A DNA stretch of 64,000 nucleotides from Weeksellaceae bacterium (GCA_022013695.1 JAKLPS010000004.1:1-64000), one strand, 5' to 3'. Positions 19,858-29,498 are shown, counted from the stretch's first letter. Made by a program: numbers and translations. Notes: generated by a model not told the origin, from the sequence alone.

Positions 19858-20310
19858 TTAAGGTTTGACAACGGCCCAATGTTCATATTCTCTCAGGATG
19901 ATTTCTCCATTTCCGCTTGGTGTATAATTCACAAAATCAAAGAGTTCCGATTTGTTGATTTTCCTTTCCCGCAACGTATTTTCGCATTGCACCAGCACGA
20001 CGCCTTTATCTATTAATCCAGATAAAAGTTTCTCGTAAGGATTGGTCTTTTTGTACATTTCGACACCGGCGCCAAAGGCCAGCAGCTCGACTTTCAGTTT
20101 ACCTTTCAGTCTCGGGTCTTCCAAGGCATTATTGATATTGCGAATGGTCATTTTGATTTTTTCATCTTGCGCTTCATCGATGACGTATAATGCTTTGTAT
20201 TGCTTTTCGACAGCTTTCGCGGGCTCATAGTGCAGCGTCGTTTTTTGCCCGAAAGTGCTGGCGCCGATCAAAAGTGTCGATAGTGTGATGATTTTAAATA
20301 GAAGTTTCAT
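19858..20310 (-). CDS. secreted DsrE-family protein
   Basis: Signal peptide; LKVELLAFGAGVEMYKK ... GVVLVQCENTLRERKI. Confidence 0.82.
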   Translation of the reverse strand: MKLLFKIITLSTLLIGASTFGQKTTLHYEPAKAVEKQYKALYVIDEAQDEKIKMTIRNINNALEDPRLKGKLKVELLAFGAGVEMYKKTNPYEKLLSGLIDKGVVLVQCENTLRERKINKSELFDFVNYTPSGNGEIILREYEHWAVVKP

Positions 20311-20915
20311 TATTTATTCTTTAATAATTGATTAATCTCTTCATAGAAAGATTCCTTGCTGTAATCTGCCATTCCGGCGTGGTGCAAACGAATTTTTCCG
20401 GCTTTGTCCAAAACCACGGTGGTCGGGAGCGAGCCGCTGAAAAATTCATTAGGAATGTTGCCATTGGGAAGAACAAAAGGAATGCTGAACTTTTCTTTCT
20501 CCAGATACATCTTGCCTGCAGACGCATCATCATCTAAGTTGACACCCAGGAAAATCAAATCTTTTTGATCCTTATATTTGTCGTAAAAAGTCTGAATCGA
20601 TGGGAACTCGGCGCGACACGGCGGACACCACGAGGCCCAAAAATTGATGAATACCACTTTGCCCTTCAGTTCAGACGTGTTGATGATGTTTCCTTTGTCG
20701 TCTGCAACGCTTAAATTTGGTAAAACAGTCGTCGTCTCTTCTGCTTGCGGTGGTTCTGTTGTTTTCTCTTCGATATTTGAGTTGAAGAGGCCTGTAGAAG
20801 CCAACTGGCGCATCAGCCAAGCTTTGGCATCGGGATTCACCAGCAGTACTACGAAAATTGCTACCAGAAGTGTAGTGCTCCAGTTTTTTCGGAGCCATAT
20901 TTTTAATTTTTCCAT
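20310..20915 (-). CDS. TlpA-family thioredoxin
   Basis: GKVVFINFWASWCPPCRAEFPSIQ. Confidence 0.93.
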   Translation of the reverse strand: MEKLKIWLRKNWSTTLLVAIFVVLLVNPDAKAWLMRQLASTGLFNSNIEEKTTEPPQAEETTTVLPNLSVADDKGNIINTSELKGKVVFINFWASWCPPCRAEFPSIQTFYDKYKDQKDLIFLGVNLDDDASAGKMYLEKEKFSIPFVLPNGNIPNEFFSGSLPTTVVLDKAGKIRLHHAGMADYSKESFYEEINQLLKNK

Positions 20916-20929
20916 TTCTTTTTATAGTT

Positions 20930-21478
20930 TTAAATTGCTTGTTCTGTTAAAGTTTTCAATGCTTCATAAATCTCGGGGCGGTCAAAATCTCTTGCACCTT
21001 GCGCTTGTACTTCCAGCTCACCTTTTTTGTTGAAAATTAAAGTCGTGGGAATTGCTCCTTGAAAGTACTTTGAGGGAATCTTGTCTGCTGCGACATAAAC
21101 CGGGAGGTCATAATTTTTGTCTTTCATAAATTTCTTGCCCTTTTCCATATCGGCTTCTACATTCAGAAGGACAAATACAATATTGTCATTTCCTTCGAAC
21201 TTTTTTTTGAGTCTGTTGATGGCCGGCATTTCCTCCACGCAAGGTTGGCACCAGGTGGCCCACATATTCACGATTACCACTTTCCCTTTCAGGTCGCTAA
21301 GGTGGATTTTTTTGCCGTTTTCATTAATTAAGATGATGTCGTCATCGTTCGGTATTAATTTTTTAACATTTGACTGGTTTTCACTTTCCTGCTGAGGTTG
21401 CCTTGCATTGGCATTCAAAGAAAACAGTATTATTGAAAGCAGAAATATGCTTCTTTTAGTAATTATTATCGGGTTCAT
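20930..21478 (-). CDS. TlpA-family thioredoxin (second)
   Basis: GKVVIVNMWATWCQPCVEEMPAIN; start moved to MNPIIITKR. Confidence 0.92.
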   Translation of the reverse strand: MNPIIITKRSIFLLSIILFSLNANARQPQQESENQSNVKKLIPNDDDIILINENGKKIHLSDLKGKVVIVNMWATWCQPCVEEMPAINRLKKKFEGNDNIVFVLLNVEADMEKGKKFMKDKNYDLPVYVAADKIPSKYFQGAIPTTLIFNKKGELEVQAQGARDFDRPEIYEALKTLTEQAI

Positions 21479-21666
21479 TATTTTATATTTTTTTGGTTGA
21501 GGTATTATGATGCAGGTTGCGGTCATCAATCCAAGGAAATAGGCTGATGAAAATTTTATTATCATTTTTTTTGATAAAACACAGGCAGAATCCTTCCGCT
21601 AAGGATTAATAAAAGTTTTAAAGCCGTCGGAGTCTCTTAAAAATAAAAGACCTAAGAAATTTTAAA

Positions 21667-22065
21667 TCAAATGATAAGTTTGCGGTATCGTATAAAAATG
21701 GGAACAGAATTTCCTATTTTGGAAGAACTGTATTGGGGATGTTTCCTAATGTTGACAGAAAGAAAAGCGCCAACAAAAAGAATAAAAGTAACGGCAGCGA
21801 GCTCGCCAAAATCCGAGACAGCAAAGGGGGTGTCGCTTTTGGCAATAATCTCTTTTTCCTTACAGAAATGACATTGAGAGGAAGAATTGGAGGTGATGAA
21901 TTTGTCCTTCGGAACGGGCGAATGACGGGCGGAAGATGGCTGCACATCGAATATGTTTTTGATGCCATACTTCACAGCACAGGACGAAATCAAAATACAT
22001 AAAATGAAGAACACGCCGATGATGCCCTTTAATTTATACATATTATGTAGTTTTTGATCATTCAT
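21667..22065 (-). CDS. small lipoprotein/membrane protein with CHFCKE motif
   Basis: LISSC lipobox; CHFCKE; C-terminal TM and PIFIRYRKLII. Confidence 0.6.
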   Translation of the reverse strand: MNDQKLHNMYKLKGIIGVFFILCILISSCAVKYGIKNIFDVQPSSARHSPVPKDKFITSNSSSQCHFCKEKEIIAKSDTPFAVSDFGELAAVTFILFVGAFLSVNIRKHPQYSSSKIGNSVPIFIRYRKLII

Positions 22066-22167
22066 TCACGACAAAAATATAAGATTTTAATTCGCCTGTC
22101 AAAAATATTCTCATAATTTTATTATAAATATTTTTCATTTATAAATCGAATCAAACAAAACTAATTA

Positions 22168-23346
22168 TCATTTTCCGATAAGTTGTAATGGTAATGGTTT
22201 TTCCAAAAGTTTTTTGAGCACCGCAATCCATATCGTGGAGAACAGAAGGGTAAGACAGGTAATGGCAAGGCCGGCTTTGTACAGTTCGTACTCTATGATG
22301 TGATCTTTGTACGCAATGGCTAAAGCGAGAATCCCGAATTCTCCCGTCTGAGACAACAATGCGCCACCATACCAACTGTTTTTTTTGCCGAATTTCAAAA
22401 AGCGGAAAACAAGAGCCGATATCAGACTGTTGCTTATCAAAACAAAAAAAGTGCATGCCAAGATGATTTCTGAATGGCTCAGAAAATAGGACAGATCCAA
22501 GCGCAAACCGATGGAGACAAAGAATAGGGCGACAAAGAAAACTTTGAAAGAAGACAGCGTATGCTCCAGCCAAGCGAATCCTCGAAGTCTTCCGACGAGT
22601 ACGCCGGCGATAAAACTGCCCAAGGCACTGCTGAGACCAACGGCATCTGCCAGCAATCCAAAACCCAAACATATCAGCAGCCCGGTGAAAAGCTGAAGGT
22701 CGTGATCGGCGGCTATCTTATTGAGAAACCTCGGAAGTCTGATTTCCTGCAAATTCCTTATGGTTTTGAAAAGAAAGATGATGGCGATGCAGTCCACCAG
22801 CGGAAGAATAATCTGGGCAACGCTGAAGGGTTTGCCGCCGCCCCAAATATTCAGAAGTGTCAGCACGGGTGCCAAAAGGACATCCTGCAGAAGCAGTATA
22901 TTGAAGATAGTGCTCCCAAACGCGGTGTTAAAAATCTGGTACTTTTTTAGAAACTCCGTCACCACGGCGGTGCTGTTGAAAAAGAAAAGGATAGCAATTA
23001 AAGTAATACTTTTAAAATCGAGGTTCAAATAGAATCCTATCAAAAATGCGAAAGCAAAGCCCAGCAAGACTTTCATGCTTTGGGCAATGAGCGGTTTGAT
23101 AATAAGATAGCGTTTATTGGGAATATTGATTTCCAACCCCAAGAAAAACATCAGGAGAAGGATACCCAGCTCCCCAACCAGTTCTATCTCCTTGGTATCC
23201 GAAAATATCCCGATCAAATCGGGGCCCAGCAAAACGCCTGCTACAATGTAAGCAATCAAATAGGGCTGGCTAAAATGTTTCAGTATAAAGCCTAAAATCA
23301 ATATCGTGAGAGACAACACACAGATAGACCACAGCAACTCATTCAT
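22168..23346 (-). CDS. cation:proton antiporter (KefB/CPA2-like)
   Basis: LIAYIVAGVLLGPDLIG; LLMFFLGLEINIPNKR; SALGSFIAGVLVG; TGEFGILAL. Confidence 0.9.
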   Translation of the reverse strand: MNELLWSICVLSLTILILGFILKHFSQPYLIAYIVAGVLLGPDLIGIFSDTKEIELVGELGILLLMFFLGLEINIPNKRYLIIKPLIAQSMKVLLGFAFAFLIGFYLNLDFKSITLIAILFFFNSTAVVTEFLKKYQIFNTAFGSTIFNILLLQDVLLAPVLTLLNIWGGGKPFSVAQIILPLVDCIAIIFLFKTIRNLQEIRLPRFLNKIAADHDLQLFTGLLICLGFGLLADAVGLSSALGSFIAGVLVGRLRGFAWLEHTLSSFKVFFVALFFVSIGLRLDLSYFLSHSEIILACTFFVLISNSLISALVFRFLKFGKKNSWYGGALLSQTGEFGILALAIAYKDHIIEYELYKAGLAITCLTLLFSTIWIAVLKKLLEKPLPLQLIGK

Positions 23347-23366
23347 ACCTCGGCAAAACAATTAAA

Positions 23367-23400
23367 AAAAAGGTTTTCCATATTTCAGGAAAACCTTTTT
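23367..23400 (-). terminator. strong terminator downstream of hsp20
   Basis: aaaaaggttttcc-atatttca-ggaaaaccttttt, 13-bp perfect stem. Confidence 0.85.
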
Positions 23401-23406
23401 GCAAAA

Positions 23407-23865
23407 TTATTTAATTTCAATTAGTCTCGGCGATTGCATTTTGGCTCCCTCTTTTTTAGGAATGATGAGTCTTAAAACGCCATTTTCGTATTTAGCTTCG
23501 ATGTGCTCATCGTCCACCACATCGGTCTCCAAGGTGAAGCTTCGTTGGAAGGATTGATAGCTGAATTCTCTTTGAGTGTAGTTTTCATTTTTTTCTTCCT
23601 CTCTTTCCTCTTTTTCAGACGAAATGGTAAGAACACCTCGGTCAAGCGTAATCTTGAAATCTTCTTTCTGTATACCTGGTGCAGCTACTTCTACTTGGAA
23701 AACATCATCTTTCTCTTTGATGTTTACGGACGGAAGCGTTGTACGCGTAGCAGAAAAATTGCTATTGCCCCAATTAAATAGATCGCGAGTGAAAAAATCG
23801 TCGAATAGTGCGCGTGGGCTGGTAGGGAGCAAGCTACCATTGTTTCTTTTAACGATTGTTGTCAT
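23407..23865 (-). CDS. Hsp20/alpha-crystallin small heat-shock protein
   Basis: PSVNIKEKDDVFQVEVAAPGIQKEDFKITLDRGVLTISSEKEE; YENGVLRLIIPKKE. Confidence 0.95.
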   Translation of the reverse strand: MTTIVKRNNGSLLPTSPRALFDDFFTRDLFNWGNSNFSATRTTLPSVNIKEKDDVFQVEVAAPGIQKEDFKITLDRGVLTISSEKEEREEEKNENYTQREFSYQSFQRSFTLETDVVDDEHIEAKYENGVLRLIIPKKEGAKMQSPRLIEIK

Positions 23866-24111
23866 AACAAAACTAATTTAAAGGTTAAACAATATTTTTT
23901 AAAGTTCTCATATTCCCAATCAACAAAAGATATACCACTCCCAGGATGCGAAAATTTGACTTAAACACACTGAAATTTTGTCCCAAAATTGTCATTTTTA
24001 CTTCCTTTTTCAGATGAAAAAATGTCATTCTTTTAGCTTCATACAAGCTTGGAATTTTTTATTAAAAAATCTTGGGAAAAGGACGACTCGGCTAAAATAT
24101 AAACCAGAAAA

Positions 24112-24137
24112 AAAACCGCTTTTCTCTCAGCGGTTTT
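24112..24137 (-). terminator. terminator overlapping the trxA stop codon
   Basis: aaaaccgc 24112-24119 / gcggtttt 24130-24137; minus-strand T-tract; trxA stop at 24127-24129 lies in the loop. Confidence 0.75.
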
Positions 24138-24423
24138 GATTGATTAATCTTTCCAGTTCATCTGCCTGGACAACTCCGGACTGCTTCCACTTGACTTCGC
24201 CGTTTTTAAAAATCATCAAGGTCGGGATGTTGCGAATCCCGAACTGCGAGGCCACAGCCTGATTTTTATCGACGTCGATTTTGATAATATTGGCAGCATC
24301 GCCCACTTTCTTTTTCAGATCCTTCAGGATAGGAGCCTGCACCTTGCAAGGACCGCACCATTCGGCAAAGAAATCTACCAAGACGGGTTTATCTTGGCTG
24401 ATTATTTCCTTGAATTTGTTCAT
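24127..24423 (-). CDS. trxA: thioredoxin
   Basis: VDFFAEWCGPCKVQAPILKDL. Confidence 0.93.
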   Translation of the reverse strand: MNKFKEIISQDKPVLVDFFAEWCGPCKVQAPILKDLKKKVGDAANIIKIDVDKNQAVASQFGIRNIPTLMIFKNGEVKWKQSGVVQADELERLINQNR

Positions 24424-24429
24424 CTCTTT

Positions 24430-24663
24430 TTATTTTAATTCTTGATATTCGGTTTCCTCATCAGCTCTGAATTTTTTTGGCTGAACCGCGCAATTTCCGC
24501 TGGCGCAACAGCCGATATTCAGTATAGGCATTGCAACAAAAATCGCTCCAACCGCAACTAAGAGCCACATCCCGGATCTCGCGGCCTCCACGACAAGGAG
24601 AATTCCCATTGCCAAACGCAAAATCCGCATCAAGTTCCAGTTTTTCAAAATATTTTGTATCAT
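24430..24663 (-). CDS. DUF2892/YgaP-type inner-membrane protein
   Basis: MRILRLAMGILLVVEA..; NIGCCASGNCAV. Confidence 0.75.
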   Translation of the reverse strand: MIQNILKNWNLMRILRLAMGILLVVEAARSGMWLLVAVGAIFVAMPILNIGCCASGNCAVQPKKFRADEETEYQELK

Positions 24664-24674
24664 TTATTTTAAAT

Positions 24675-26066
24675 TTATTGCGTGACAGAATTTCCTTTTT
24701 CCAGCCATTCCTTCATTCCGCCAGAATAATTCTTGACATTCTCAAAACCGTTTTTCTTCAACAAAGAATAGGCAATCGCTGCTCTGTCGCCGCTTTGGCA
24801 ATGGATCACGACTTGCCCCTCGCGGGAGATTTTATCAAGGTTATCTTCTATGGTTCCCACGAAAACATTTTTGGCATTTTCAATATGGGCAGCTTCGTAT
24901 TCGGATTGATTGCGTACATCGACTATCTGAATATCTTCTCTGTCCAGATAGGTTTTGAATTTTTCGATATCGATGACATCGGCCGTTTCCAAATCCAACC
25001 CAAGATTTTCGACCGAGTCGATGTAGCCCATCATTTGATCCATCCCGATTCTCATCAATTTGCGTGTAAGATCTTCCATTTGACCGTCCTCGGCAACCAG
25101 AATAAACGGCTCCGAATAATCTACCAGCCAACCCATCCAGGTGGAAAACGAATTATTGCCCTGAATATTGATGCTATTCGGGATGAAACCCTTGGCGAAG
25201 TCCACTTTATTTCTTGTGTCTATTACTTTAACGCCTCTGTTGTAAGCCTTCAAAAACTCGTCCTTCGACAGTTTTTGATGTTTTGGAACGTCTGGCAACA
25301 ATGGTCTTTCCACTTTATTGAGCTGCTTCATCATCGCGAAATATTTCGGCGGTTCTGGTTGCCCATCCAACAGGTATTCTACAAAACCTTCCTCATCATC
25401 TTCGTACTGAAAAGCCCAGTTTCTGATTTTTTCGTAACCCACCGTCGAATTGGGAACTGCTCCCAGAGATTTCCCACAGGCCGACCCGGCGCCGTGACCC
25501 GGCCAAACTTGAATATAATCTTGTAACTTACTGAAATTCTTTACGGAATGGAACATTTCTCGAGCTCCTTTTTCCTGCGTACCAACGATTCCGGCTACTT
25601 TTTCCAGCAAATCTGGTCGTCCGATGTCGCCCACGAAGACAAAATCTCCTGTAAAAATCATCACCGGAGCATCCGTTGCGGGATGGTCGGTCAGCAAGAA
25701 GCTGATGCTCTCGGGCGTGTGTCCGGGCGTGTGAATGACTTTCAGCGTCAGGTTTCCGACGGTTATCACATCGCCATTTTTCAATCCGATGTGTGGGAAT
25801 TGATATTGCCAATCTGCGCCACCTTCGTCCGAAAGATACATTTTTGCACCAGTAACAGCGGCGAGCTCGCGCGAGCCAGCCAAGAAATCGGCGTGAATGT
25901 GGGTTTCTGCGATGTGCGTAATTTTAAGATTATTTTCATTGGCAATCTGAAGGTAGGTGTCGATATCCCGCTTGGCATCGATCACGATGGCTTCGCCTTT
26001 TGCTTGGCAACCGATTAAGTAGCTTGCTTGCGCAAGGCTCTTATCATAAATATGCTGAAAATACAT
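24675..26066 (-). CDS. MBL-fold hydrolase with two rhodanese domains (CstB/persulfide-dioxygenase-like)
   Basis: HIAETHIHADFLAGSREL; VIHTPGHTPES; pseudo-rhodanese (FILVAEDGQ, no Cys) then rhodanese VVIHCQSGDRA. Confidence 0.92.
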   Translation of the reverse strand: MYFQHIYDKSLAQASYLIGCQAKGEAIVIDAKRDIDTYLQIANENNLKITHIAETHIHADFLAGSRELAAVTGAKMYLSDEGGADWQYQFPHIGLKNGDVITVGNLTLKVIHTPGHTPESISFLLTDHPATDAPVMIFTGDFVFVGDIGRPDLLEKVAGIVGTQEKGAREMFHSVKNFSKLQDYIQVWPGHGAGSACGKSLGAVPNSTVGYEKIRNWAFQYEDDEEGFVEYLLDGQPEPPKYFAMMKQLNKVERPLLPDVPKHQKLSKDEFLKAYNRGVKVIDTRNKVDFAKGFIPNSINIQGNNSFSTWMGWLVDYSEPFILVAEDGQMEDLTRKLMRIGMDQMMGYIDSVENLGLDLETADVIDIEKFKTYLDREDIQIVDVRNQSEYEAAHIENAKNVFVGTIEDNLDKISREGQVVIHCQSGDRAAIAYSLLKKNGFENVKNYSGGMKEWLEKGNSVTQ

Positions 26067-26117
26067 AAATTAATTTTTTATAATGTACAAAATTATAATC
26101 TATTTCTTAATTTTTAC

Positions 26118-26131
26118 GTAATCTTGATTAC
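26118..26131. promoter_or_regulatory. candidate Crp/Fnr-type palindrome GTAATCTTGATTAC
   Basis: 4-6-4 palindrome 51 nt upstream of the MBL-rhodanese start codon; same layout at 29461, 40459, 41375. Confidence 0.4.
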
Positions 26132-26141
26132 ATAGTGCAAA

Positions 26142-26759
26142 TTACTTTTTAACGGCAAAAATCCTCACGACAGAAGCTTGACCTTTGTGTTGATTTCCTT
26201 CATTGAGTGTGATGGTTTTGACAACGGCTTCTTGGAAGTCGAAGTTTTCGAAATCCTTCATCAATTCTTCAAGAGAATATAGCATTTCGGCATTCTGCGG
26301 TCCTCCAGATTGCGGGTTGGATTTTTGATATTCTACTTGAAGTTTGGAAAAACCTTCTAAAATAAGAATGCCACCGGGCTTAAGAAATGCTGATAGGGTC
26401 TGATGAAATTTTCTTCTCAGATTTGGGGGGAAATGGACAAATATAAGTGCCAAAGCTTCAAAAGAATGATCTGGATGTTTTATATGTTCTGCATCTGCGA
26501 TGGTATAAGAAATTTGGGTATGGTTTTTTTGAGCTAGTGCAAGTGCTTTTTTCTTTCCTGCTTCGGCCTGGTCAAATGCTTCCACCTTCCATCCCTGTGT
26601 CGCAGCATAAACCGCATTCCTGCCTTCTCCTTCTGCCGGGAAAAGTATTTTGCCAGGTTTTACTACTTGCAATTTTTCTTTCAGATATTCATTGGGGGCG
26701 GTCCCGTAAATATAATCGTTTTGGCTATATCGATCGTTCCAAAAATCTTTTTGAGGCAT
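26142..26759 (-). CDS. class I SAM-dependent methyltransferase (TehB-like)
   Basis: ILFPAEGEGRNAVYAATQGWKVEAFDQAEAG; FWNDRY start. Confidence 0.88.
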   Translation of the reverse strand: MPQKDFWNDRYSQNDYIYGTAPNEYLKEKLQVVKPGKILFPAEGEGRNAVYAATQGWKVEAFDQAEAGKKKALALAQKNHTQISYTIADAEHIKHPDHSFEALALIFVHFPPNLRRKFHQTLSAFLKPGGILILEGFSKLQVEYQKSNPQSGGPQNAEMLYSLEELMKDFENFDFQEAVVKTITLNEGNQHKGQASVVRIFAVKK

Positions 26760-26771
26760 TATTTGAGGGTT

Positions 26772-27572
26772 TTATAAAATTAATTCTTTTGCAAGGATAT
26801 ACATTCCCATTAATAAAACGAACCATCCGAAAAAGGTTTTCAGTTTTTTGGCTGATAATTTAGATGAGAAAAAGATCCCGATAAAAATCCCGATGATAGA
26901 CATTGCGGTAAATTTAATGAGCATATTCCAGTCTATTGCGGAATGTTCGCTTTTAAGAAATCCTGTGAAGCCGATCAGGGAATTGATGGTAATGATAAAC
27001 AACGATGTTGCCACAGCTGTCTTCATCGGCATCTTTGCGAAAAAAACCAGAGCGGGAATAATAAGAAATCCGCCTCCTGCTCCTACCAGACCTGTTATAA
27101 TGCCGACCAGTGCCCCTGTTAGAAGTATCATTATGTGATTGTGCTCTGCTTTGGGACTGTCTATATTTTCTTTGCCGTCTTTACTAGGGCGTATCATTGA
27201 TACCGACGCAGCCACCATTACTACGGCAAAAAGTATCATCAAAAAAATAGATTTGGTAAGTTGAAAATTTCCTGTTTTCAGAATAATTTCTGGGATAACT
27301 GGAACAATAAGTGCTCTAGTGAGGTAAACGGTAACAACGGAAGGGATTCCGAAAAGTAAAATTGCTTTAAACTGTAAGCCTTGGTTATAAAAACTTCTGA
27401 TTCCTCCAGCAAAAGAAGTTACCCCAACAACAAATAAAGAATAGCCAGTTGCTAAAACGGGGTCAATATTCAAAATGTAAACCATAATAGGAACGGTAAG
27501 GATAGACCCTCCGCTCCCTATCAATCCGAGGGAAATCCCTACTAAAAGAGCTAAAATGTATCCTGCTAACAT
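26772..27572 (-). CDS. TauE/SafE-family sulfite/sulfur exporter
   Basis: LVGISLGLIGSGGSILTVP; ALVGIITGLVGAGGGFLIIPALVF; start moved from 27617. Confidence 0.93.
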   Translation of the reverse strand: MLAGYILALLVGISLGLIGSGGSILTVPIMVYILNIDPVLATGYSLFVVGVTSFAGGIRSFYNQGLQFKAILLFGIPSVVTVYLTRALIVPVIPEIILKTGNFQLTKSIFLMILFAVVMVAASVSMIRPSKDGKENIDSPKAEHNHIMILLTGALVGIITGLVGAGGGFLIIPALVFFAKMPMKTAVATSLFIITINSLIGFTGFLKSEHSAIDWNMLIKFTAMSIIGIFIGIFFSSKLSAKKLKTFFGWFVLLMGMYILAKELIL

Positions 27573-27776
27573 AGGGTCATATTTTTCAAAAGACAAAATT
27601 ATAATCGGTGGATACAAAATAGTCAGTGATATAAGCTGATCGTTTTTCTATGTTTTTGCTAACAGTTTTGTAGGCATTTTTAGTTTTAAGATACAGAAAA
27701 CGCAAAACAAAAACAAAAAATATAGTCATTAAATACTAATAATCAGTAAGTTAATAATATTTCTGAGAGCAACTAA

Positions 27777-27929
27777 TTACTTTTTATTTAGATATTCATC
27801 ATCTCTTGTTCCGCCGTGTCCTTTGGCAACCACATTCATAATTTTGATATTAAGAAAAATAAATTTAAAAAACTGCAGGAAGGGATTATGCATTTTAAAT
27901 TTTTCGTATTTGGATATTCTTTCAGACAT
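27777..27929 (-). CDS. 50-aa conserved-looking small protein downstream of SQR (not in supplied ORF track)
   Basis: Manual translation: MSERISKYEKFKMHNPFLQFFKFIFLNIKIMNVVAKGHGGTRDDEYLNKK*; 28 nt after the SQR stop, same strand. Confidence 0.6.
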   Translation of the reverse strand: MSERISKYEKFKMHNPFLQFFKFIFLNIKIMNVVAKGHGGTRDDEYLNKK

Positions 27930-27957
27930 TATTTTTTATTATTTTTTTGTTGATATG

Positions 27958-29418
27958 TTATTCAGGAATCAGCCACCAAAATGGCTTCATTTTGGCTTTC
28001 CAGATAAACCCGATATGCAGCGCATATTTTACCCAATGTCCTGCCAATCCTATCTCTCCAAATGTTTTATGAATGTCTCGTCCTCCAGTTTTCGAATATT
28101 TTACATAATCGGGCACAATAGGACAAGTAGTTATACTTACTGCCGAACCTTTCATCAAACCGAAACCGGCCGAAGCTATGCAAGCCGCACCCATATTTCC
28201 CAAAGAACCTTTATGAATATGCGGATTCTGACCATTTTTAATTTGTTCGATGATATTATCCGCCACTAGCTTTGCCGTAATTCCCGAAGGCATTCCTGTT
28301 CTTGGAGGCGCTGGAAAAATTGGATTACCGTTTTTGCTGATATGAGGTTTGGATATCGAATGCGGTGGTGCAAATGCAATACCAGGTGCAAAAATATTGG
28401 GGAAACTTGGATTTGTGTAGGTTTCTGGCCAGTCCTGTACTTTCCATTCTTCATAAGGTTTTTCGGTATAATCTGCATCTACGATCATAAATCCTCTGAA
28501 AAGCTTCGAAGTGATGTCTTCGCCATTTTTACCAAAAGCCTTGAACGGATGACCGGAAAAAGCAGGGATCAGCATTGCGAAATCGTAATCTTCCGTTTTA
28601 TAATCTCCCTCCAAAGTTTCGTAATGCACTTTCCCTGGTTCTACCTTATAAACACCTGCTCGGGTAATCCATTTGATTCCACGGTCTTCAAAAACCATTT
28701 CCACCATTTCCGAAGATTTCATCCGTATTCCTTTATATGCGAGCAACATCCCGTCCATCCCGAAATCTCCCAATTCATATTCGTTGGAAATCCACGTAAT
28801 TTCGACGTTGTCACGCAGTCCTTTTCTGCGGAGTTCGTTTTCGACATTCAAAATATATTCAAACGCAGCACCCTGGCAAGTAGCTTTGGGATGCCCTGTA
28901 CCAATGAGCACTTTGAGTTTCTTATTTGTTTTTTTGATTTTTTCCTCTAGCTCTTTCAAGCCTTGCGCAGCGTGCTCGGCGTGTCCGTATGTACAAACGG
29001 AGTACATCTCATTTTCTCCCGGGTTTAGCCCTTCTGTCTGGTCAAAAGCCAGTCTGGGACCGGTAGCGTTGATGAGGTAGTCATAGGTGATTTTTTCCTG
29101 CTGTCCTATGTTTTCTCCGGCCACATATTCTGCCACAATGTAGGGCTTGCTTGCCTCTTGGTTACCTTCTGGATAGAAACTTAGCGCTTTTGCCTGTTTG
29201 TAGCCAATTCCTTTTTTTTTGTATAAAGGCTTCAAGGGAAATACGACTTCTTTTGTCTGCATTCTTCCGACCCCCACCCAAATATTGGAGGGAACCCATT
29301 GGTAATTGCTGTTGGGCGAAACTACCAGAACTTCGTGCTCTTTACCGAGTTTTCTTCTCAAATGGGCCGCAGCAGTATGACCAGCTATCCCTGCGCCCAA
29401 GATCACTATTTTTGACAT
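27958..29418 (-). CDS. sulfide:quinone oxidoreductase-like FAD/NAD(P) oxidoreductase
   Basis: IVILGAGIAGHTAAAHLRRKLG; SPNSNYQWVPSNIWVGVG; start moved from 29442 to MSKIVILG. Confidence 0.88.
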   Translation of the reverse strand: MSKIVILGAGIAGHTAAAHLRRKLGKEHEVLVVSPNSNYQWVPSNIWVGVGRMQTKEVVFPLKPLYKKKGIGYKQAKALSFYPEGNQEASKPYIVAEYVAGENIGQQEKITYDYLINATGPRLAFDQTEGLNPGENEMYSVCTYGHAEHAAQGLKELEEKIKKTNKKLKVLIGTGHPKATCQGAAFEYILNVENELRRKGLRDNVEITWISNEYELGDFGMDGMLLAYKGIRMKSSEMVEMVFEDRGIKWITRAGVYKVEPGKVHYETLEGDYKTEDYDFAMLIPAFSGHPFKAFGKNGEDITSKLFRGFMIVDADYTEKPYEEWKVQDWPETYTNPSFPNIFAPGIAFAPPHSISKPHISKNGNPIFPAPPRTGMPSGITAKLVADNIIEQIKNGQNPHIHKGSLGNMGAACIASAGFGLMKGSAVSITTCPIVPDYVKYSKTGGRDIHKTFGEIGLAGHWVKYALHIGFIWKAKMKPFWWLIPE

Positions 29419-29460
29419 AATAATTTTTTTTAAAATTATCACCTTAGAAATCAGTACACT

Positions 29461-29474
29461 GTGACATTCATCAC
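29461..29474. promoter_or_regulatory. candidate Crp-type palindrome TGTGACATTCATCACA core GTGA-N6-TCAC
   Basis: Perfect TGTGA-N6-TCACA (29460-29475), 42 nt upstream of the SQR start codon. Confidence 0.55.
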
Positions 29475-29498
29475 ATACGGCATGTATATTTTGGTAAT

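Noticed and set aside
27626-27639. GTGATATAAGCTGA upstream of TauE as a full Crp site
   Set aside because: The right half does not match; mentioned only as a weak relative of the 41375 site.
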